A stretch of 64,000 bases of DNA, taken from Deltaproteobacteria bacterium HGW-Deltaproteobacteria-18 (lineage in GTDB: Bacteria; Desulfobacterota; Desulfovibrionia; Desulfovibrionales; Desulfomicrobiaceae). The stretch spans positions 100,896 to 164,895 of the forward strand of contig PHBE01000006.1 in the NCBI GenBank assembly GCA_002841885.1, given 5' to 3'. The notes beneath the pieces were generated by a model, which saw only the letters and a list, made by a program, of their open reading frames with translations, did not search any database and was not told the origin of the DNA. Shown in pieces: positions 38,027 through 46,733 of the stretch (position 1 is the first letter of the stretch; each line of letters starts with the position of its first letter). Position numbers and translations under genes: made by a program.

Positions 38027-39421
38027 CTACAACCCGTGACGCTTGATCTTGCGCCACAGGGAGGCCCGGTCGATGCCCAGCATCCGGGCGGCCAAGGTGC
38101 GGTTGTCCCCCGCGTGCGCAAGGGTCCACCGGATCTGTTCCCGTTCGCACTCTTCAAGGGTCATGGGCAGCCTGTCTCCCGCCCGGCTCACATGCAACGA
38201 GACTTCACGCAGCTCCGGCGAGAGGTGCGCAGGACGAATCTCATCTCCGTTGCAGAAGACCACGGCCCGCTGGATGACGTTCTGCAGCTCCCGGACATTG
38301 CCCGGAAAGGCGTAACGGCTGAGGATCTCCATGACCTCGTCGGAGATGCCGGGCGCGGGGCGATCCGCCTCCCGGCTGGCCTTCTCCGCAAAAAAGCGAG
38401 CCAGCAGGGGCAAATCCTCACGCCGCTGCACCAGTGGCGGCATGTTCAGCACCAGCACGTTGAGGCGAAAATAAAGGTCCTGACGAAAGCGACCCGTCTC
38501 GACCTCGGTCTTTAAATCCTTGTTGGTCGCCGCCACGAGACGCACGTCCACGGGGATGTCCGCGGTACCGCCCACCCGGCGGATGCTCCGCTCCTGGACG
38601 GCGCGCAGAAGCTTGACCTGCATGGCCAGGGACATCTCCCCCACTTCATCGAGAAAAAGCGTGCCGCCCTCGGCCGCCTCAAAGAGCCCCTTCTTCTGCC
38701 GGGCGGCTCCGGAAAAAGCGCCCTGCTCATGTCCGAAAAGCTCGCTTTCGAGCAACTCCTCGTTGAATGCGCCGCAGTTGATGGCCAGAAAACGGGCTTC
38801 GGAGCGGCGGCTGAAGAGGTGAATCATGCGCGCTGCCACCTCTTTGCCCGTCCCGGTTTCGCCCAGGATCAGCACCGTCACGTCCGAAGGCGCTACCTGC
38901 GCAATGGTCCGCTTGAGTTCCACCATGCACGGAGCCGCGCCAAGCATGGGCACGGGCAGGGTCTGTTCGCGCAACTGCTCGCGCAGACGCGCGACCTCAA
39001 GCCGGAGCCCGCGTTTTTCAAGCGCCTTGTGCACCAGCAACCTGGCTTCGTCGATGCGGTACGGCTTGGCCAGATAGTCGTACGCCCCGGCCCGCATGGC
39101 CTCCACGGCCGTATCCACAGTGGGGTAGCCGGTGATGACCACGACCTCGATATCGGGATGACGGGACTTGACCTCCCGCAGGAGGGCCAACCCGTCCATC
39201 CCCTCCATCATCAGGTCGGTCAGGACCATGTCGAAGTCCGATTCCTGCAAAAGACCCAGCGCCTCGGCGCCGCCGGACGCGGTCACGGTGTCATGCCCGT
39301 GCCGCGCCAGCGCCAGGGCCAGGTTGTCGCGTGAGATGGCCTCGTCATCGACCACCAGAATCCTGGCCGGCGGGGGCGTTGACGGATCGGGAACGCGGCC
39401 ATGCACTTCCTGGTCGCTCAC
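38027..39421 (-). CDS. sigma-54-dependent response regulator of the Rec-Lon operon
   Basis: A 464-residue NtrC-family regulator with a GTG start overlapping the kinase stop (GTGA). The receiver domain has the phosphoacceptor in DLMMEGMDG and KPYRIDE. The AAA+ domain has GETGTGKE and the sigma-54 loop GAFSGA, a Thr-to-Ser variant of GAFTGA. The C-terminal Fis-type HTH reads NRTLAARMLGIDRASLWRKI. It is third in an operon with a receiver-Lon protease and a histidine kinase. The divergent sigma-54 promoter at 43108 with dyad sites upstream is the likely target. Confidence 0.93.
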   Translation of the reverse strand: MSDQEVHGRVPDPSTPPPARILVVDDEAISRDNLALALARHGHDTVTASGGAEALGLLQESDFDMVLTDLMMEGMDGLALLREVKSRHPDIEVVVITGYPTVDTAVEAMRAGAYDYLAKPYRIDEARLLVHKALEKRGLRLEVARLREQLREQTLPVPMLGAAPCMVELKRTIAQVAPSDVTVLILGETGTGKEVAARMIHLFSRRSEARFLAINCGAFNEELLESELFGHEQGAFSGAARQKKGLFEAAEGGTLFLDEVGEMSLAMQVKLLRAVQERSIRRVGGTADIPVDVRLVAATNKDLKTEVETGRFRQDLYFRLNVLVLNMPPLVQRREDLPLLARFFAEKASREADRPAPGISDEVMEILSRYAFPGNVRELQNVIQRAVVFCNGDEIRPAHLSPELREVSLHVSRAGDRLPMTLEECEREQIRWTLAHAGDNRTLAARMLGIDRASLWRKIKRHGL

Positions 39422-40884
39422 GATGCCCCCGAAAAGGCGCCGCCGAGTGGCAGGTGCAGGGTGAACGTGGTGCCTTCACCCACCCGACTCTCGACGCCGA
39501 TGGTCCCGCCGTGCTTCTTGATGATGCCGAACACCACCGACAGGCCAAGGCCCGTACCCGTGTCCTTGAGCGTGAAGAAGGGATCAAAGATGCGGCCCAG
39601 ATGCTCCGGCGGGATGCCCGCTCCGGTATCGGTCACCTGCAGCACCGCCTCTCCTGAACCGGGGTCGGACCTTGCAGAGAGGGAGATCACTCCAGGCGGG
39701 GTTATGGAGTGGATGGCGTTTATCATCAGGTTCAAAAGCACCTCCTGAAAGCGCTGGCTGTCGAGGGGAAGTTCGATATGGTCCGGAATCTCGGTCAGGA
39801 TGCGCACCCCCGACGGCACTTCACTGGAAACCAGTGTCACCGCCCGTTGCACGACCGCATGCAGCGGCACGGGCTTGAGACAGAACTCCGTTTCCCGGGC
39901 GAACTCAAGGAGCCCCTTGACGATATCGCGCGAGCGGCTGACTTCCTGATAGATGTTGTCGAGCATCTGCCGGGTCAGCGCCGGATCGACGGGCAGGGCC
40001 GCCTCCAGGTCTTCCTGCAGAATCTGGCAGGATGTGGAGATATTGTTGAGGGGGTTGTTGAGCTGATGGGCGATGCCCGAGGTCAGGACGCCCAGCGAGG
40101 CCAGCTTCTTTTCCTGCAGGAGCTGGTTCTGCCTGCGCTCGAGTTCCTCGATCATGTGGTTGAAGGCCTCAACCACGCCCCGCGTTTCGTCGCTGGTGTC
40201 TGGCAGGGGCAGAGGCTCGAAATTGCCCTGTACGATCTGACGTGCGGAGTGCTCGATAATGGCCAGGGCACCGAAAATCCTTCTCCCGACCAGCCAGGAA
40301 AAAAATATGGCCACGCCCGTGAAAGCTCCAATGGCCAAGGCCAGCTGATGTTTCAGGGTCCCGACAATGTCCAGGATGCGTTCTCGCTGGTAGAGCACGA
40401 ACTGCCGAACCACATCGACCAGATCCTTGCCCTGATCGCGCAGTTCGACGCCCAGGGGGTCGTTCTCGTCATTATTGCTTCCCGGCTGTGCGCCGATGCT
40501 TGAAAACAAATCCTTGTAACGGCGCAGGTCATCCCGAAGTTGAACCAGGGTCATCCGCCCCTTCAGATCGGCTCCGATCAAGCCTCCTTCCCGGGGCTCG
40601 ATGCGTTCGATGATGGACAGTGCCTTGTCGCAATAGCGCAGGGTCTCAAGGTAATCCTCTTCCAGCGCGTAAAGGAGATAGTTCTTCTCGTAACGACGGA
40701 TTTCCAGAATCTCGCTGCTCAGATCGTCCACGACCTCGGCCAGGGCCAGGGCGTCTTCGATCTGCAGCAGGTAACGGTAGGAGATGCCACCGAGCACCGA
40801 AAATCCCAGCACGGACAGGATCATGCCGAAGAGGACGATGCGCCGGATCTTGCCGCTGGCAAATCGCGAAATCATTCCGTACAT
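39418..40884 (-). CDS. membrane sensor histidine kinase of the Rec-Lon operon
   Basis: A 488-residue kinase. The ATG at 40884 has GGAGGG 7 nt upstream, inside the end of the lon-like gene; a GTG at 40905 is less likely. There are two membrane segments (residues ~17-38 and ~181-203) with a ~140-residue helical periplasmic domain rich in charged residues, then HAMP. The H-box reads SGIAHQLNNPLN, with Gln in place of the common Glu after the His. N-box and ATP-lid motifs (LMINAIHS, DTGAGIP, GTGLGLSV) are intact. Overlap with both neighbours implies co-translation of protease, kinase and regulator. Confidence 0.92.
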   Translation of the reverse strand: MYGMISRFASGKIRRIVLFGMILSVLGFSVLGGISYRYLLQIEDALALAEVVDDLSSEILEIRRYEKNYLLYALEEDYLETLRYCDKALSIIERIEPREGGLIGADLKGRMTLVQLRDDLRRYKDLFSSIGAQPGSNNDENDPLGVELRDQGKDLVDVVRQFVLYQRERILDIVGTLKHQLALAIGAFTGVAIFFSWLVGRRIFGALAIIEHSARQIVQGNFEPLPLPDTSDETRGVVEAFNHMIEELERRQNQLLQEKKLASLGVLTSGIAHQLNNPLNNISTSCQILQEDLEAALPVDPALTRQMLDNIYQEVSRSRDIVKGLLEFARETEFCLKPVPLHAVVQRAVTLVSSEVPSGVRILTEIPDHIELPLDSQRFQEVLLNLMINAIHSITPPGVISLSARSDPGSGEAVLQVTDTGAGIPPEHLGRIFDPFFTLKDTGTGLGLSVVFGIIKKHGGTIGVESRVGEGTTFTLHLPLGGAFSGAS

Positions 40885-42899
40885 GGCGCACCCTCCTGAC
40901 CGCACAGGGCCACCGCCAGGGCTTCCTCGACCCGTGCCACCAGCACCACCGGCGGCAGGTCCGCGACACTTGCGCGCAGGGCCTCGACGTCGGCCGCATT
41001 GGCCTCGGGGAGCACGACCATGGCCGCCCGCCCGCGCAAGGCGGCCAGAATCTTCTCGCGCACCCCGCTGACGGGCAAAACCCGGCCGACCAGGGACAGT
41101 TCCCCGGAAAGGGCGACGTCCGAACGTGCCGGACGGCCCGTCAAAAGGGAAACCAGGGCCACGGCAATGGTCAGTCCGGCGGAAGGACCATCCTTGGCGA
41201 TGCCCCCGGCCGGAATGTGGATGTGGATATCATGTCCCTCGAAAAAATCAGGTTCGACGCCCAGCGTCTGCGCGTTGCTGCGGATGAAGCTGAGCGCGAT
41301 CTGGGCCGACTCCTTGAGTACCCCGCCAAGAGATCCGGTCAGAATGAGCTGGCCCGGGCCCCTCATGCGCGTAGCCTCGACGAAAATGATCTCTCCACCC
41401 GTCTCCGACCAGACCAGGCCAGTGGCTGTGCCGACCAGCCCCCCGGCGTTCGCGTCGTCATGGCGAAAACGCGCCGGCCCGAGCAGCACCGCCGCTCCCT
41501 CGGCGCTCACAGGTGCGGCCACAGCCTCGGCCCCTCCGTCCAGGCGCAGGCGGGCCAGCTTGCGGCACAGCCGCGCGATCTCGCGCTCAAGACCCCGCAC
41601 CCCGGACTCGTTGGTGTATTCGCGGATGATGCGCGCCAGCGCCTCCGGGAGAATCGTGGGATACGGGCTGGTCAGTCCGTGCCCGCGCAACTGGCGCGGC
41701 ACCAGAAAGCGGATCGCGATATCGAGTTTTTCGGCCTCGGAATAACCAGAGAACTGCACCACCTCCAGCCGGTCCAGAAGCGGCCCGGCCAGACGCTCGA
41801 CCCCGTTGGCCGTGGCGATGAAGAGCACCTCGGACAGATCGAAGGGCATCTCCAGGTAACGGTCCACGTATCGCGCATTCTGTTCCGGATCCAGAATTTC
41901 AAGCATGGCCATGGCCGGATCGCCTTTCACGTCCTGGCCGATCTTGTCCATCTCGTCGAGCATGAACACCGGATTGCGCACTCCCACGCTTTTGAGCGCC
42001 TGAATGATGCGCCCGGGCATCGCTCCGACATAGGTCCTGCGATGCCCGCGCAGTTCAGCCTCGTCTCGCAGATCGGCCAGCGACATGCGGTAGAAGCGAC
42101 GCCCCAGTGCTTCGGCGATGGCCTTGCCGACCGAAGTCTTGCCCACGCCCGGAGGTCCGACAAAACAGAGAATCGGCGAGCGATTGGAGTAGCGATGCGT
42201 ACGCGAAAGCAGCGCCGAACGCACCGCCTCGCGCAATTCATTGAGATCTATGGGTTTTGAAAGATAGTGAACCGCCCCGGTCTTCAGGGCCTGCACTGCG
42301 GTATCCACCGTGGCGTAGCCCGTGACCAGAATGAATTTCGTTTCCGGAGCCACGCCCCTGGCCGCTTCTAGGAGCTGCATGCCGTCCATGCGGTCCATTT
42401 TCAAGTCAGTGACGATGCAATCGAACTCCTGCCTAGCGAGCAAGGCCATGGCTTCTTCGCCGTTGGCCGCGACCTCTACCGCATAGCCTTCCCGCGCCAG
42501 CACGTGACGCAGATTGGAACGGGCGATGGGCTCGTCGTCGACAATAAGCAGCGAGGCCTGTCGTTTGGAATGCAACACTCGCGACGCCAGGTGCTCGAGC
42601 ACCCGCTCCCGGACCTGGCCAAGACCCGCATGGCTGCCGTCGAAGACTTCGGCGGCCTGCTCCAGGTCGAGATTGTCCCGCGTCACGGCGTTCCACGGCA
42701 GCGCCAGCAGCGTTTCGACGTAATTGAGCGCGATGGAGTATTCCGCCACCGCCGCATCCGTCTTCTCCATGCGGCTGATTTCGGATTCAATGGCGCCGTG
42801 CACCGCTTCGGACAGTTCCGCCTGTCTGCACTTTTCCCGCAACCCCGTGGGGTCCGCCGGCTGCACCGGCGACTCGAGTTCCTGTTTGCGAAAAAACAT
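40872..42899 (-). CDS. Lon-type protease with a receiver domain inserted before the AAA+ core
   Basis: A 675-residue protein; the ATG at 42899 has AGGGGA upstream. Residues 55-112 match the end of the Lon N-domain (YVETLLALPWN, then VRERVLEHLASRVL). A complete receiver domain follows (residues ~115-232: Asp121/122, phosphoacceptor Asp165, Thr193, Lys215). The Lon sequence then resumes at SPILCFVGPPGVGKTS (Walker A 248-256), with Walker B at 311-319 and the protease dyad Ser573 (DGPSAG) and Lys616. Thus the ~200-residue substrate-binding part of LonA is mostly absent and a phospho-receiver sits next to the ATPase. All catalytic residues are intact. Encoded first in an operon with a kinase and a sigma-54 regulator. 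Confidence 0.93.
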   Translation of the reverse strand: MFFRKQELESPVQPADPTGLREKCRQAELSEAVHGAIESEISRMEKTDAAVAEYSIALNYVETLLALPWNAVTRDNLDLEQAAEVFDGSHAGLGQVRERVLEHLASRVLHSKRQASLLIVDDEPIARSNLRHVLAREGYAVEVAANGEEAMALLARQEFDCIVTDLKMDRMDGMQLLEAARGVAPETKFILVTGYATVDTAVQALKTGAVHYLSKPIDLNELREAVRSALLSRTHRYSNRSPILCFVGPPGVGKTSVGKAIAEALGRRFYRMSLADLRDEAELRGHRRTYVGAMPGRIIQALKSVGVRNPVFMLDEMDKIGQDVKGDPAMAMLEILDPEQNARYVDRYLEMPFDLSEVLFIATANGVERLAGPLLDRLEVVQFSGYSEAEKLDIAIRFLVPRQLRGHGLTSPYPTILPEALARIIREYTNESGVRGLEREIARLCRKLARLRLDGGAEAVAAPVSAEGAAVLLGPARFRHDDANAGGLVGTATGLVWSETGGEIIFVEATRMRGPGQLILTGSLGGVLKESAQIALSFIRSNAQTLGVEPDFFEGHDIHIHIPAGGIAKDGPSAGLTIAVALVSLLTGRPARSDVALSGELSLVGRVLPVSGVREKILAALRGRAAMVVLPEANAADVEALRASVADLPPVVLVARVEEALAVALCGQEGAPCTE

Positions 42900-42940
42900 C
42901 GATCGTCCCCTGTGTCCAATCTGTTCCGTATTCGGCCTCT

Positions 42941-43030
42941 TGTTGCGTTTTGCAACAGCGCTGCAATCTGCACCAACCCCGGCAAACTGGACTTTGTTAT
43001 GGTTTTCACGATCAGGCGCTGCAATCTGCA
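42941..43030 (+). promoter_or_regulatory. candidate enhancer sites for the divergent sigma-54 promoter
   Basis: A dyad TGTTGC-N5-GCAACA (42941-42957) is followed by two copies of GCGCTGCAATCTGCA (42958-42972 and 43016-43030), 58 bp apart. They lie 80-165 bp upstream of the sigma-54 promoter at 43108, the usual place for activator binding. Overlap with the lon-like gene's promoter region would allow shared control. Confidence 0.55.
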
Positions 43031-43107
43031 ACATTGCCCGAAATCCCGCCCTTTCTCCAGTCTCGATAAAAAACAATAATTTCAAATAATTAAGTTTTTT
43101 TCAAATA

Positions 43108-43123
43108 TGGCACGAGCCTTGTT
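43108..43123 (+). promoter_or_regulatory. sigma-54 promoter of the Usp/TauE operon
   Basis: TGGCACG-AGCC-TTGTT matches the -24/-12 consensus almost perfectly. It is 38 bp before the first start codon of the operon. Confidence 0.9.
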
Positions 43124-43160
43124 TAGGGCATCGCATCACATTTAACGCGAGGTTAGCAAA

Positions 43161-43337
43161 ATGAGCACCATCCGTGAAACGATCGAAACGAATTATGCGG
43201 CCACTGCCTTTGCGGAACGAAATCTAAGCGAAGAAGCCACGCTGCTGCTCAAGTCAGAGCATCAGCAGTCCAAAACCCAGGCCAAAGCGGCCAAACAGGT
43301 GGAAAAGCGCCCTCGCCCAACTCTGCAGGCACGCTAG
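43161..43337 (+). CDS. 58-residue charged protein, first gene of the sigma-54 operon
   Basis: A small frame starting at an ATG with GAGG 8 nt upstream: MSTIRETIETNYAATAFAER and so on, ending with a basic tail (KRPRPTLQAR). It has no membrane segment and is rich in Ala, Glu and Lys, predicted helical. It is the first gene after a strong sigma-54 promoter and the next gene follows by 30 bp, which supports a real gene. No family was recognised; it could be a regulator or a substrate of the divergently encoded receiver-Lon protease. Confidence 0.7.
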   Translation: MSTIRETIETNYAATAFAERNLSEEATLLLKSEHQQSKTQAKAAKQVEKRPRPTLQAR

Positions 43338-43367
43338 ACCAACCAACAACACGAGCAGGAGCAGAAC

Positions 43368-43895
43368 ATGCCGCGCAATTGGTTACGAAATTCGATGCAC
43401 ACGCCCACCCCGTCACTGCGCCGCGCCAAATCTGTCCAGGACAGGCTGGCGGATTACAGCGAAGCGGTCGCCCTGGCCGAGGCCGGTGAGCAGATGCTCG
43501 CCGCCGACCTGGTCGCTCCGACGGCCACGGGCCGAAGACGCATCCTGGTCATCGGGCATGGCTGCTCCTTTTCACCTCGCCTGCGTGAATACGCCCTGAG
43601 CGTGGCCGAAAGAATGGGCAGCGACCTCTTGCTCCTGAGCATCGGCATGAAGACGGGTGATCCCACGTGGCGGGAATCCTTCACGCAACTCTCCGCCCAG
43701 GCGGCTTCCGCGTGGCATGAAAGTGCCGCGCGAATGAGCCTGCACGTCGCCCACGAAGTCAGATTCGGCGGCATCGAAGAGGCTGTCGGCGAACTCGTGC
43801 GCGCATGCGGAAGGATCGAATTCATCTTGAGCGAGCCCGAAGAAGGCGAACAGGTCGTCGGCCAGACCGGGCTCGCCCTGTTCACGGTCAAATGA
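43368..43895 (+). CDS. Usp-like cytoplasmic protein
   Basis: A 175-residue protein with AGGAG before the start. Residues ~60-175 resemble a universal-stress-protein fold: RILVIGHGCSFSPRLREYAL at the first strand, a middle LLLLSIGMK strand and a final LALFTVK strand. The ATP-binding glycine motif of classical Usp proteins is not evident. The N-terminal ~55 residues form a helical extension. It is second in the sigma-54 operon with the TauE permease, an arrangement suggesting a stress or nutrient response. Confidence 0.55.
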   Translation: MPRNWLRNSMHTPTPSLRRAKSVQDRLADYSEAVALAEAGEQMLAADLVAPTATGRRRILVIGHGCSFSPRLREYALSVAERMGSDLLLLSIGMKTGDPTWRESFTQLSAQAASAWHESAARMSLHVAHEVRFGGIEEAVGELVRACGRIEFILSEPEEGEQVVGQTGLALFTVK

Positions 43896-43975
43896 CGTGA
43901 ACGAGCCGGATGCACGGCATAAAAATTTCGAATTAAACAAACCGCGAAAAGCGAAAACACCACATGGAGAACTCA

Positions 43976-44272
43976 ATGGCCACTACTCAATCGAACAGTA
44001 AACCCATCGGACGGACCATTCTCTTCGGAACCCTGACCGCCGCGTTTTACACGGGCTTCTTTGCCTACGGGGACAACATTGCAGCGCACTTCGCTCAGGG
44101 ATCTTTCTGGGCTGCGGGCCCCATCGCCACGGTCTTCGCCGTATCATACCTGCACGGCGAGTTCGCGAGCAACCTGTGGTCCGTTCTCGGCATTGCCGCA
44201 ATACGAAAAGATGCAAGCAAGACCGTCGAAGCCACCAAACGCCCGGCCCACCGCCCCGTTCTCAACGCCTGA
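43976..44272 (+). CDS. small two-helix membrane protein
   Basis: A 98-residue protein. The ATG at 43976 has GGAGA six bases upstream; an ATG at 43964 has no clear ribosome site. Two hydrophobic segments are likely (residues ~16-32, TILFGTLTAAFYTGFFAYG, and ~46-64, FWAAGPIATVFAVSYLHG), with a basic C-terminal tail. It is encoded 26 bp before a TauE/SafE permease, so an accessory role for that permease is possible. No family recognised. Confidence 0.7.
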   Translation: MATTQSNSKPIGRTILFGTLTAAFYTGFFAYGDNIAAHFAQGSFWAAGPIATVFAVSYLHGEFASNLWSVLGIAAIRKDASKTVEATKRPAHRPVLNA

Positions 44273-44298
44273 ACCAACGCATTGCAGGAGACACCACA

Positions 44299-45348
44299 AT
44301 GGATATCTTGAATCTTGATCCAACTAAATTCATCGATCTCAGTACGATGGCAATCATTTTCCTGTTCCTGGTCGGATTCATCGGCGGCCTGGTCAGCGGC
44401 TTCATCGGCTCCGGCGGAGCCTTCGTGCTCACTCCCGGCATGATGAGCCTGGGCGTGCCCGGCACTGTGGCAGTAGCCAGCAACATGTGCCACAAATTCC
44501 CCAAAGCGCTGGTCGGAGCGATCAAGCGTTTCCGTTACGGGCAGGTCGACGTGAAAATGGGCCTGATCATGGCCGCCTCGGCCGGCATCGGCGTGCAGAT
44601 CGGCATCCACATCCAGCGCATCATACTTGAAATGTGGGGACAGGCTGGTTCCGACCTTTATGTCAGCCTTTCGTTTGTCTTTGTTCTCGTTTTCGTCGGC
44701 GGCTACGTCATGAAAGACGCCATTAAATGTGCACGCTGCGGCGGCGTGGAAGAAACGACGGCCCTGGCCACACGTCTGCAGAAGATCGAACTGTGGCCCA
44801 TGATCAACTTCCCCCGCTCGGGCCTGCGCATCTCGCTGTGGTTCACCCTCCCCGTGGGTTTCGCCACCGGCATGCTCGCCGCGACCATCGCCGTCGGCGG
44901 ATTCGTCGGCGTGCCCGGCATGATCTACGTCATCGGCGTGCCCGGCCTCATGGCCTCCGCCACGGAACTGGTCATCGCCTTCGCCATGGGCCTGGGCGGC
45001 TCCATCAACTGGGCCATGCACGGCATGGTCGACATCCGCCTCGTGCTCATCATCCTCGGCGGCTCCCTGCTGGGCGTCCAGCTCGGTGCCATCGGAACCA
45101 CCTATGTCCGCCCGCACATGATCAAGATGGTCATGGCCACCATCATGCTCATCGTGGCCGTCAGCCGCGGCCTGGCCCTGCCGACCTACCTGGTCAAACT
45201 CAACGTGATGGAACTGTCCGACTCCACGCTCACACTGCTCAAGACCGTCAGCTTCTCTTCGATGTGTCTGGCCCTGCTGGTTGGTTCGGTCATCATTCTC
45301 GGCAGCATGTGGAACGGTCGCAAGGCGCAGATCGCAGCGGCAAGCTGA
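44299..45348 (+). CDS. TauE/SafE family permease
   Basis: A 349-residue membrane protein with GGAG before the ATG. It has about eight membrane segments and the two-repeat TauE pattern: VGFIGGLVSGFIGSGGAFVL near the N-terminus and VGFATGMLAATIAVGGFVGV in the second half, each with the G-rich conserved segment. A ~60-residue loop lies between the halves. Family members are assigned to export of sulfite, sulfoacetate or other organosulfur anions; the substrate here is not shown. It ends the sigma-54 operon, followed by a strong terminator. Confidence 0.88.
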   Translation: MDILNLDPTKFIDLSTMAIIFLFLVGFIGGLVSGFIGSGGAFVLTPGMMSLGVPGTVAVASNMCHKFPKALVGAIKRFRYGQVDVKMGLIMAASAGIGVQIGIHIQRIILEMWGQAGSDLYVSLSFVFVLVFVGGYVMKDAIKCARCGGVEETTALATRLQKIELWPMINFPRSGLRISLWFTLPVGFATGMLAATIAVGGFVGVPGMIYVIGVPGLMASATELVIAFAMGLGGSINWAMHGMVDIRLVLIILGGSLLGVQLGAIGTTYVRPHMIKMVMATIMLIVAVSRGLALPTYLVKLNVMELSDSTLTLLKTVSFSSMCLALLVGSVIILGSMWNGRKAQIAAAS

Positions 45349-45383
45349 ACCGTCCCATTCCTCCGCCGGACTTTGTCATCCTC

Positions 45384-45420
45384 GCGAAACCCCGCCTTCA
45401 GAGCGGGGTTTCGCCTTTTC
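45384..45420 (+). terminator. rho-independent terminator after the TauE operon
   Basis: Perfect 12-bp stem (45384-45395 with 45403-45414) with a 7-nt loop, followed by CTTTTC. Confidence 0.9.
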
Positions 45421-45522
45421 TGAGCCGCTGATTTCAAACCAAGGGCCTGTCGCGAAGAGATTCAATGCCTGCGCTTTCATGCGAACACATTCCCTGCCTT
45501 CGCTCGGCCTTTTTCGGGCCCA

Positions 45523-45578
45523 CTGTCACACGCCCGTCACATTCGCCTCAACATCCTGTAACAAACCCCTTCTAAATA
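45523..45578 (+). promoter_or_regulatory. Pho boxes and -10 element of pstS
   Basis: CTGTCAC (45523), CCGTCAC (45534) and CTGTAAC (45556) are in 11-bp register, forming one good and one weaker Pho box. A TAAATA -10-like element (45573-45578) lies 10 bp beyond the last unit, the usual geometry of PhoB-activated promoters. Confidence 0.75.
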
Positions 45579-45634
45579 GACCTCCAGCGCACAACGCAAA
45601 CCCAAATTTGAAACTTCGCCAAGGAGGCATCCTC

Positions 45635-46651
45635 ATGAACCGTTTTCTGAACAAAGCTGTTTTCGCCCTGGCCCTGCTGCTGACCTGCACCGGCATGGCC
45701 CACGCCCGCGATCAGGTCAAAATTTCCGGATCGTCCACGGTATTCCCCTTCTCCAGTTACGTGGCTGAAGAACTGGGCGCGACCACCAAGTTCCCCGCAC
45801 CTGTCGTCGAGTCCACCGGTTCCGGCGGAGGTCACAAGCTTTTCGGCGCCGGCATGGGCGCGAACACCCCCGACATCGCCAACTCCTCGCGCCGCATGAA
45901 GGACAGCGAGTTCGAGAATGCCGCCAAGAATGGCGTGACCGACATCACCGAAGCCAAGATCGGCTTTGACGGCATCGCCGTCGCCCAGAACAAGGACAAC
46001 GCTCCCATGAGCATCTCCATTGAAGAGCTGGCCACCGCCGTTGCCGCCGACATCATGGTCGACGGCAAGCTTGTCCCGAACCCCTACAAGATGTGGAACG
46101 AAATCAACCCCGAGTTTCCAGCCCGCAAGATCGTCTTCTACGGCCCGCCCACCTCTTCCGGCACCCGTGACGCCTTCGAGGAAATGGTTGTCGAAAAGGT
46201 CTTCGGCAAGAAGGAAGGCTACGAGAAGGGCTATCACGCGATCCGCCAGGACAACGCCTACGTCCCCGCCGGTGAGAACGACAACCTGATCGTGCAGAAA
46301 CTGGCCAAGGACAAGGACGCATTCGGCATCTTCGGCTACAGCTTCCTGGAAGAAAACGCCGACTCCATTCAGGGCGCCGCCATCAACGGCGTAACCCCGA
46401 ATCCCGAGTCCGTCGCTTCCGGCCAGTACCCCATCTCCCGCTCCCTGTACTTCTACGTCAAGAACGCCCACTACGACGCCATCCCCGGCCTGAAGGAATA
46501 CGTGGAACTGTTCATGAACGAGAAGATGATCGGCAAGGACGGCCTGCTCAAATCCATCGGGCTCATTCCGCTGCCCGAGGCTGAGCGCGCCCAGATTCGC
46601 GAGAACGTGCTGAACAAGAAAAAGTTGACCCTCGACGACCTGAAGAAATAG
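45635..46651 (+). CDS. pstS: periplasmic phosphate-binding protein PstS
   Basis: A 338-residue protein with AAGGAGG before the ATG and a signal peptide (MNRFLNKAVFALALLLTCTG, cleaved near AHA). Phosphate-binding elements are present: SGSSTVFPF, ESTGSGGGHK and PTSSGTRDAFEEM. It delivers phosphate to the PstCA channel. PhoB control is expected from the upstream boxes. A stable hairpin separates it from pstC, which often lets the binding protein be made in excess over the membrane subunits. Confidence 0.95.
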   Translation: MNRFLNKAVFALALLLTCTGMAHARDQVKISGSSTVFPFSSYVAEELGATTKFPAPVVESTGSGGGHKLFGAGMGANTPDIANSSRRMKDSEFENAAKNGVTDITEAKIGFDGIAVAQNKDNAPMSISIEELATAVAADIMVDGKLVPNPYKMWNEINPEFPARKIVFYGPPTSSGTRDAFEEMVVEKVFGKKEGYEKGYHAIRQDNAYVPAGENDNLIVQKLAKDKDAFGIFGYSFLEENADSIQGAAINGVTPNPESVASGQYPISRSLYFYVKNAHYDAIPGLKEYVELFMNEKMIGKDGLLKSIGLIPLPEAERAQIRENVLNKKKLTLDDLKK

Positions 46652-46667
46652 TCAAGAAAGAAAACTG

Positions 46668-46705
46668 CCAAGGGCCGAGCCGTAAGCACACGGTTCGGCC
46701 CTTGG
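46668..46705 (+). other. intra-operon hairpin between pstS and pstC
   Basis: 15-bp stem with one G-U pair (46668-46682 with 46691-46705), no U-tract. Likely a processing or partial-attenuation structure. Confidence 0.65.
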
Positions 46706-46733
46706 CCGCGCCCGACAACATGCGAGGAACCTC

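Noticed and set aside
40872..42899. Receiver-Lon fusion as an assembly chimera
   Set aside because: The frame is continuous, the insertion is precisely at a domain boundary, and all key residues of both parts are intact.
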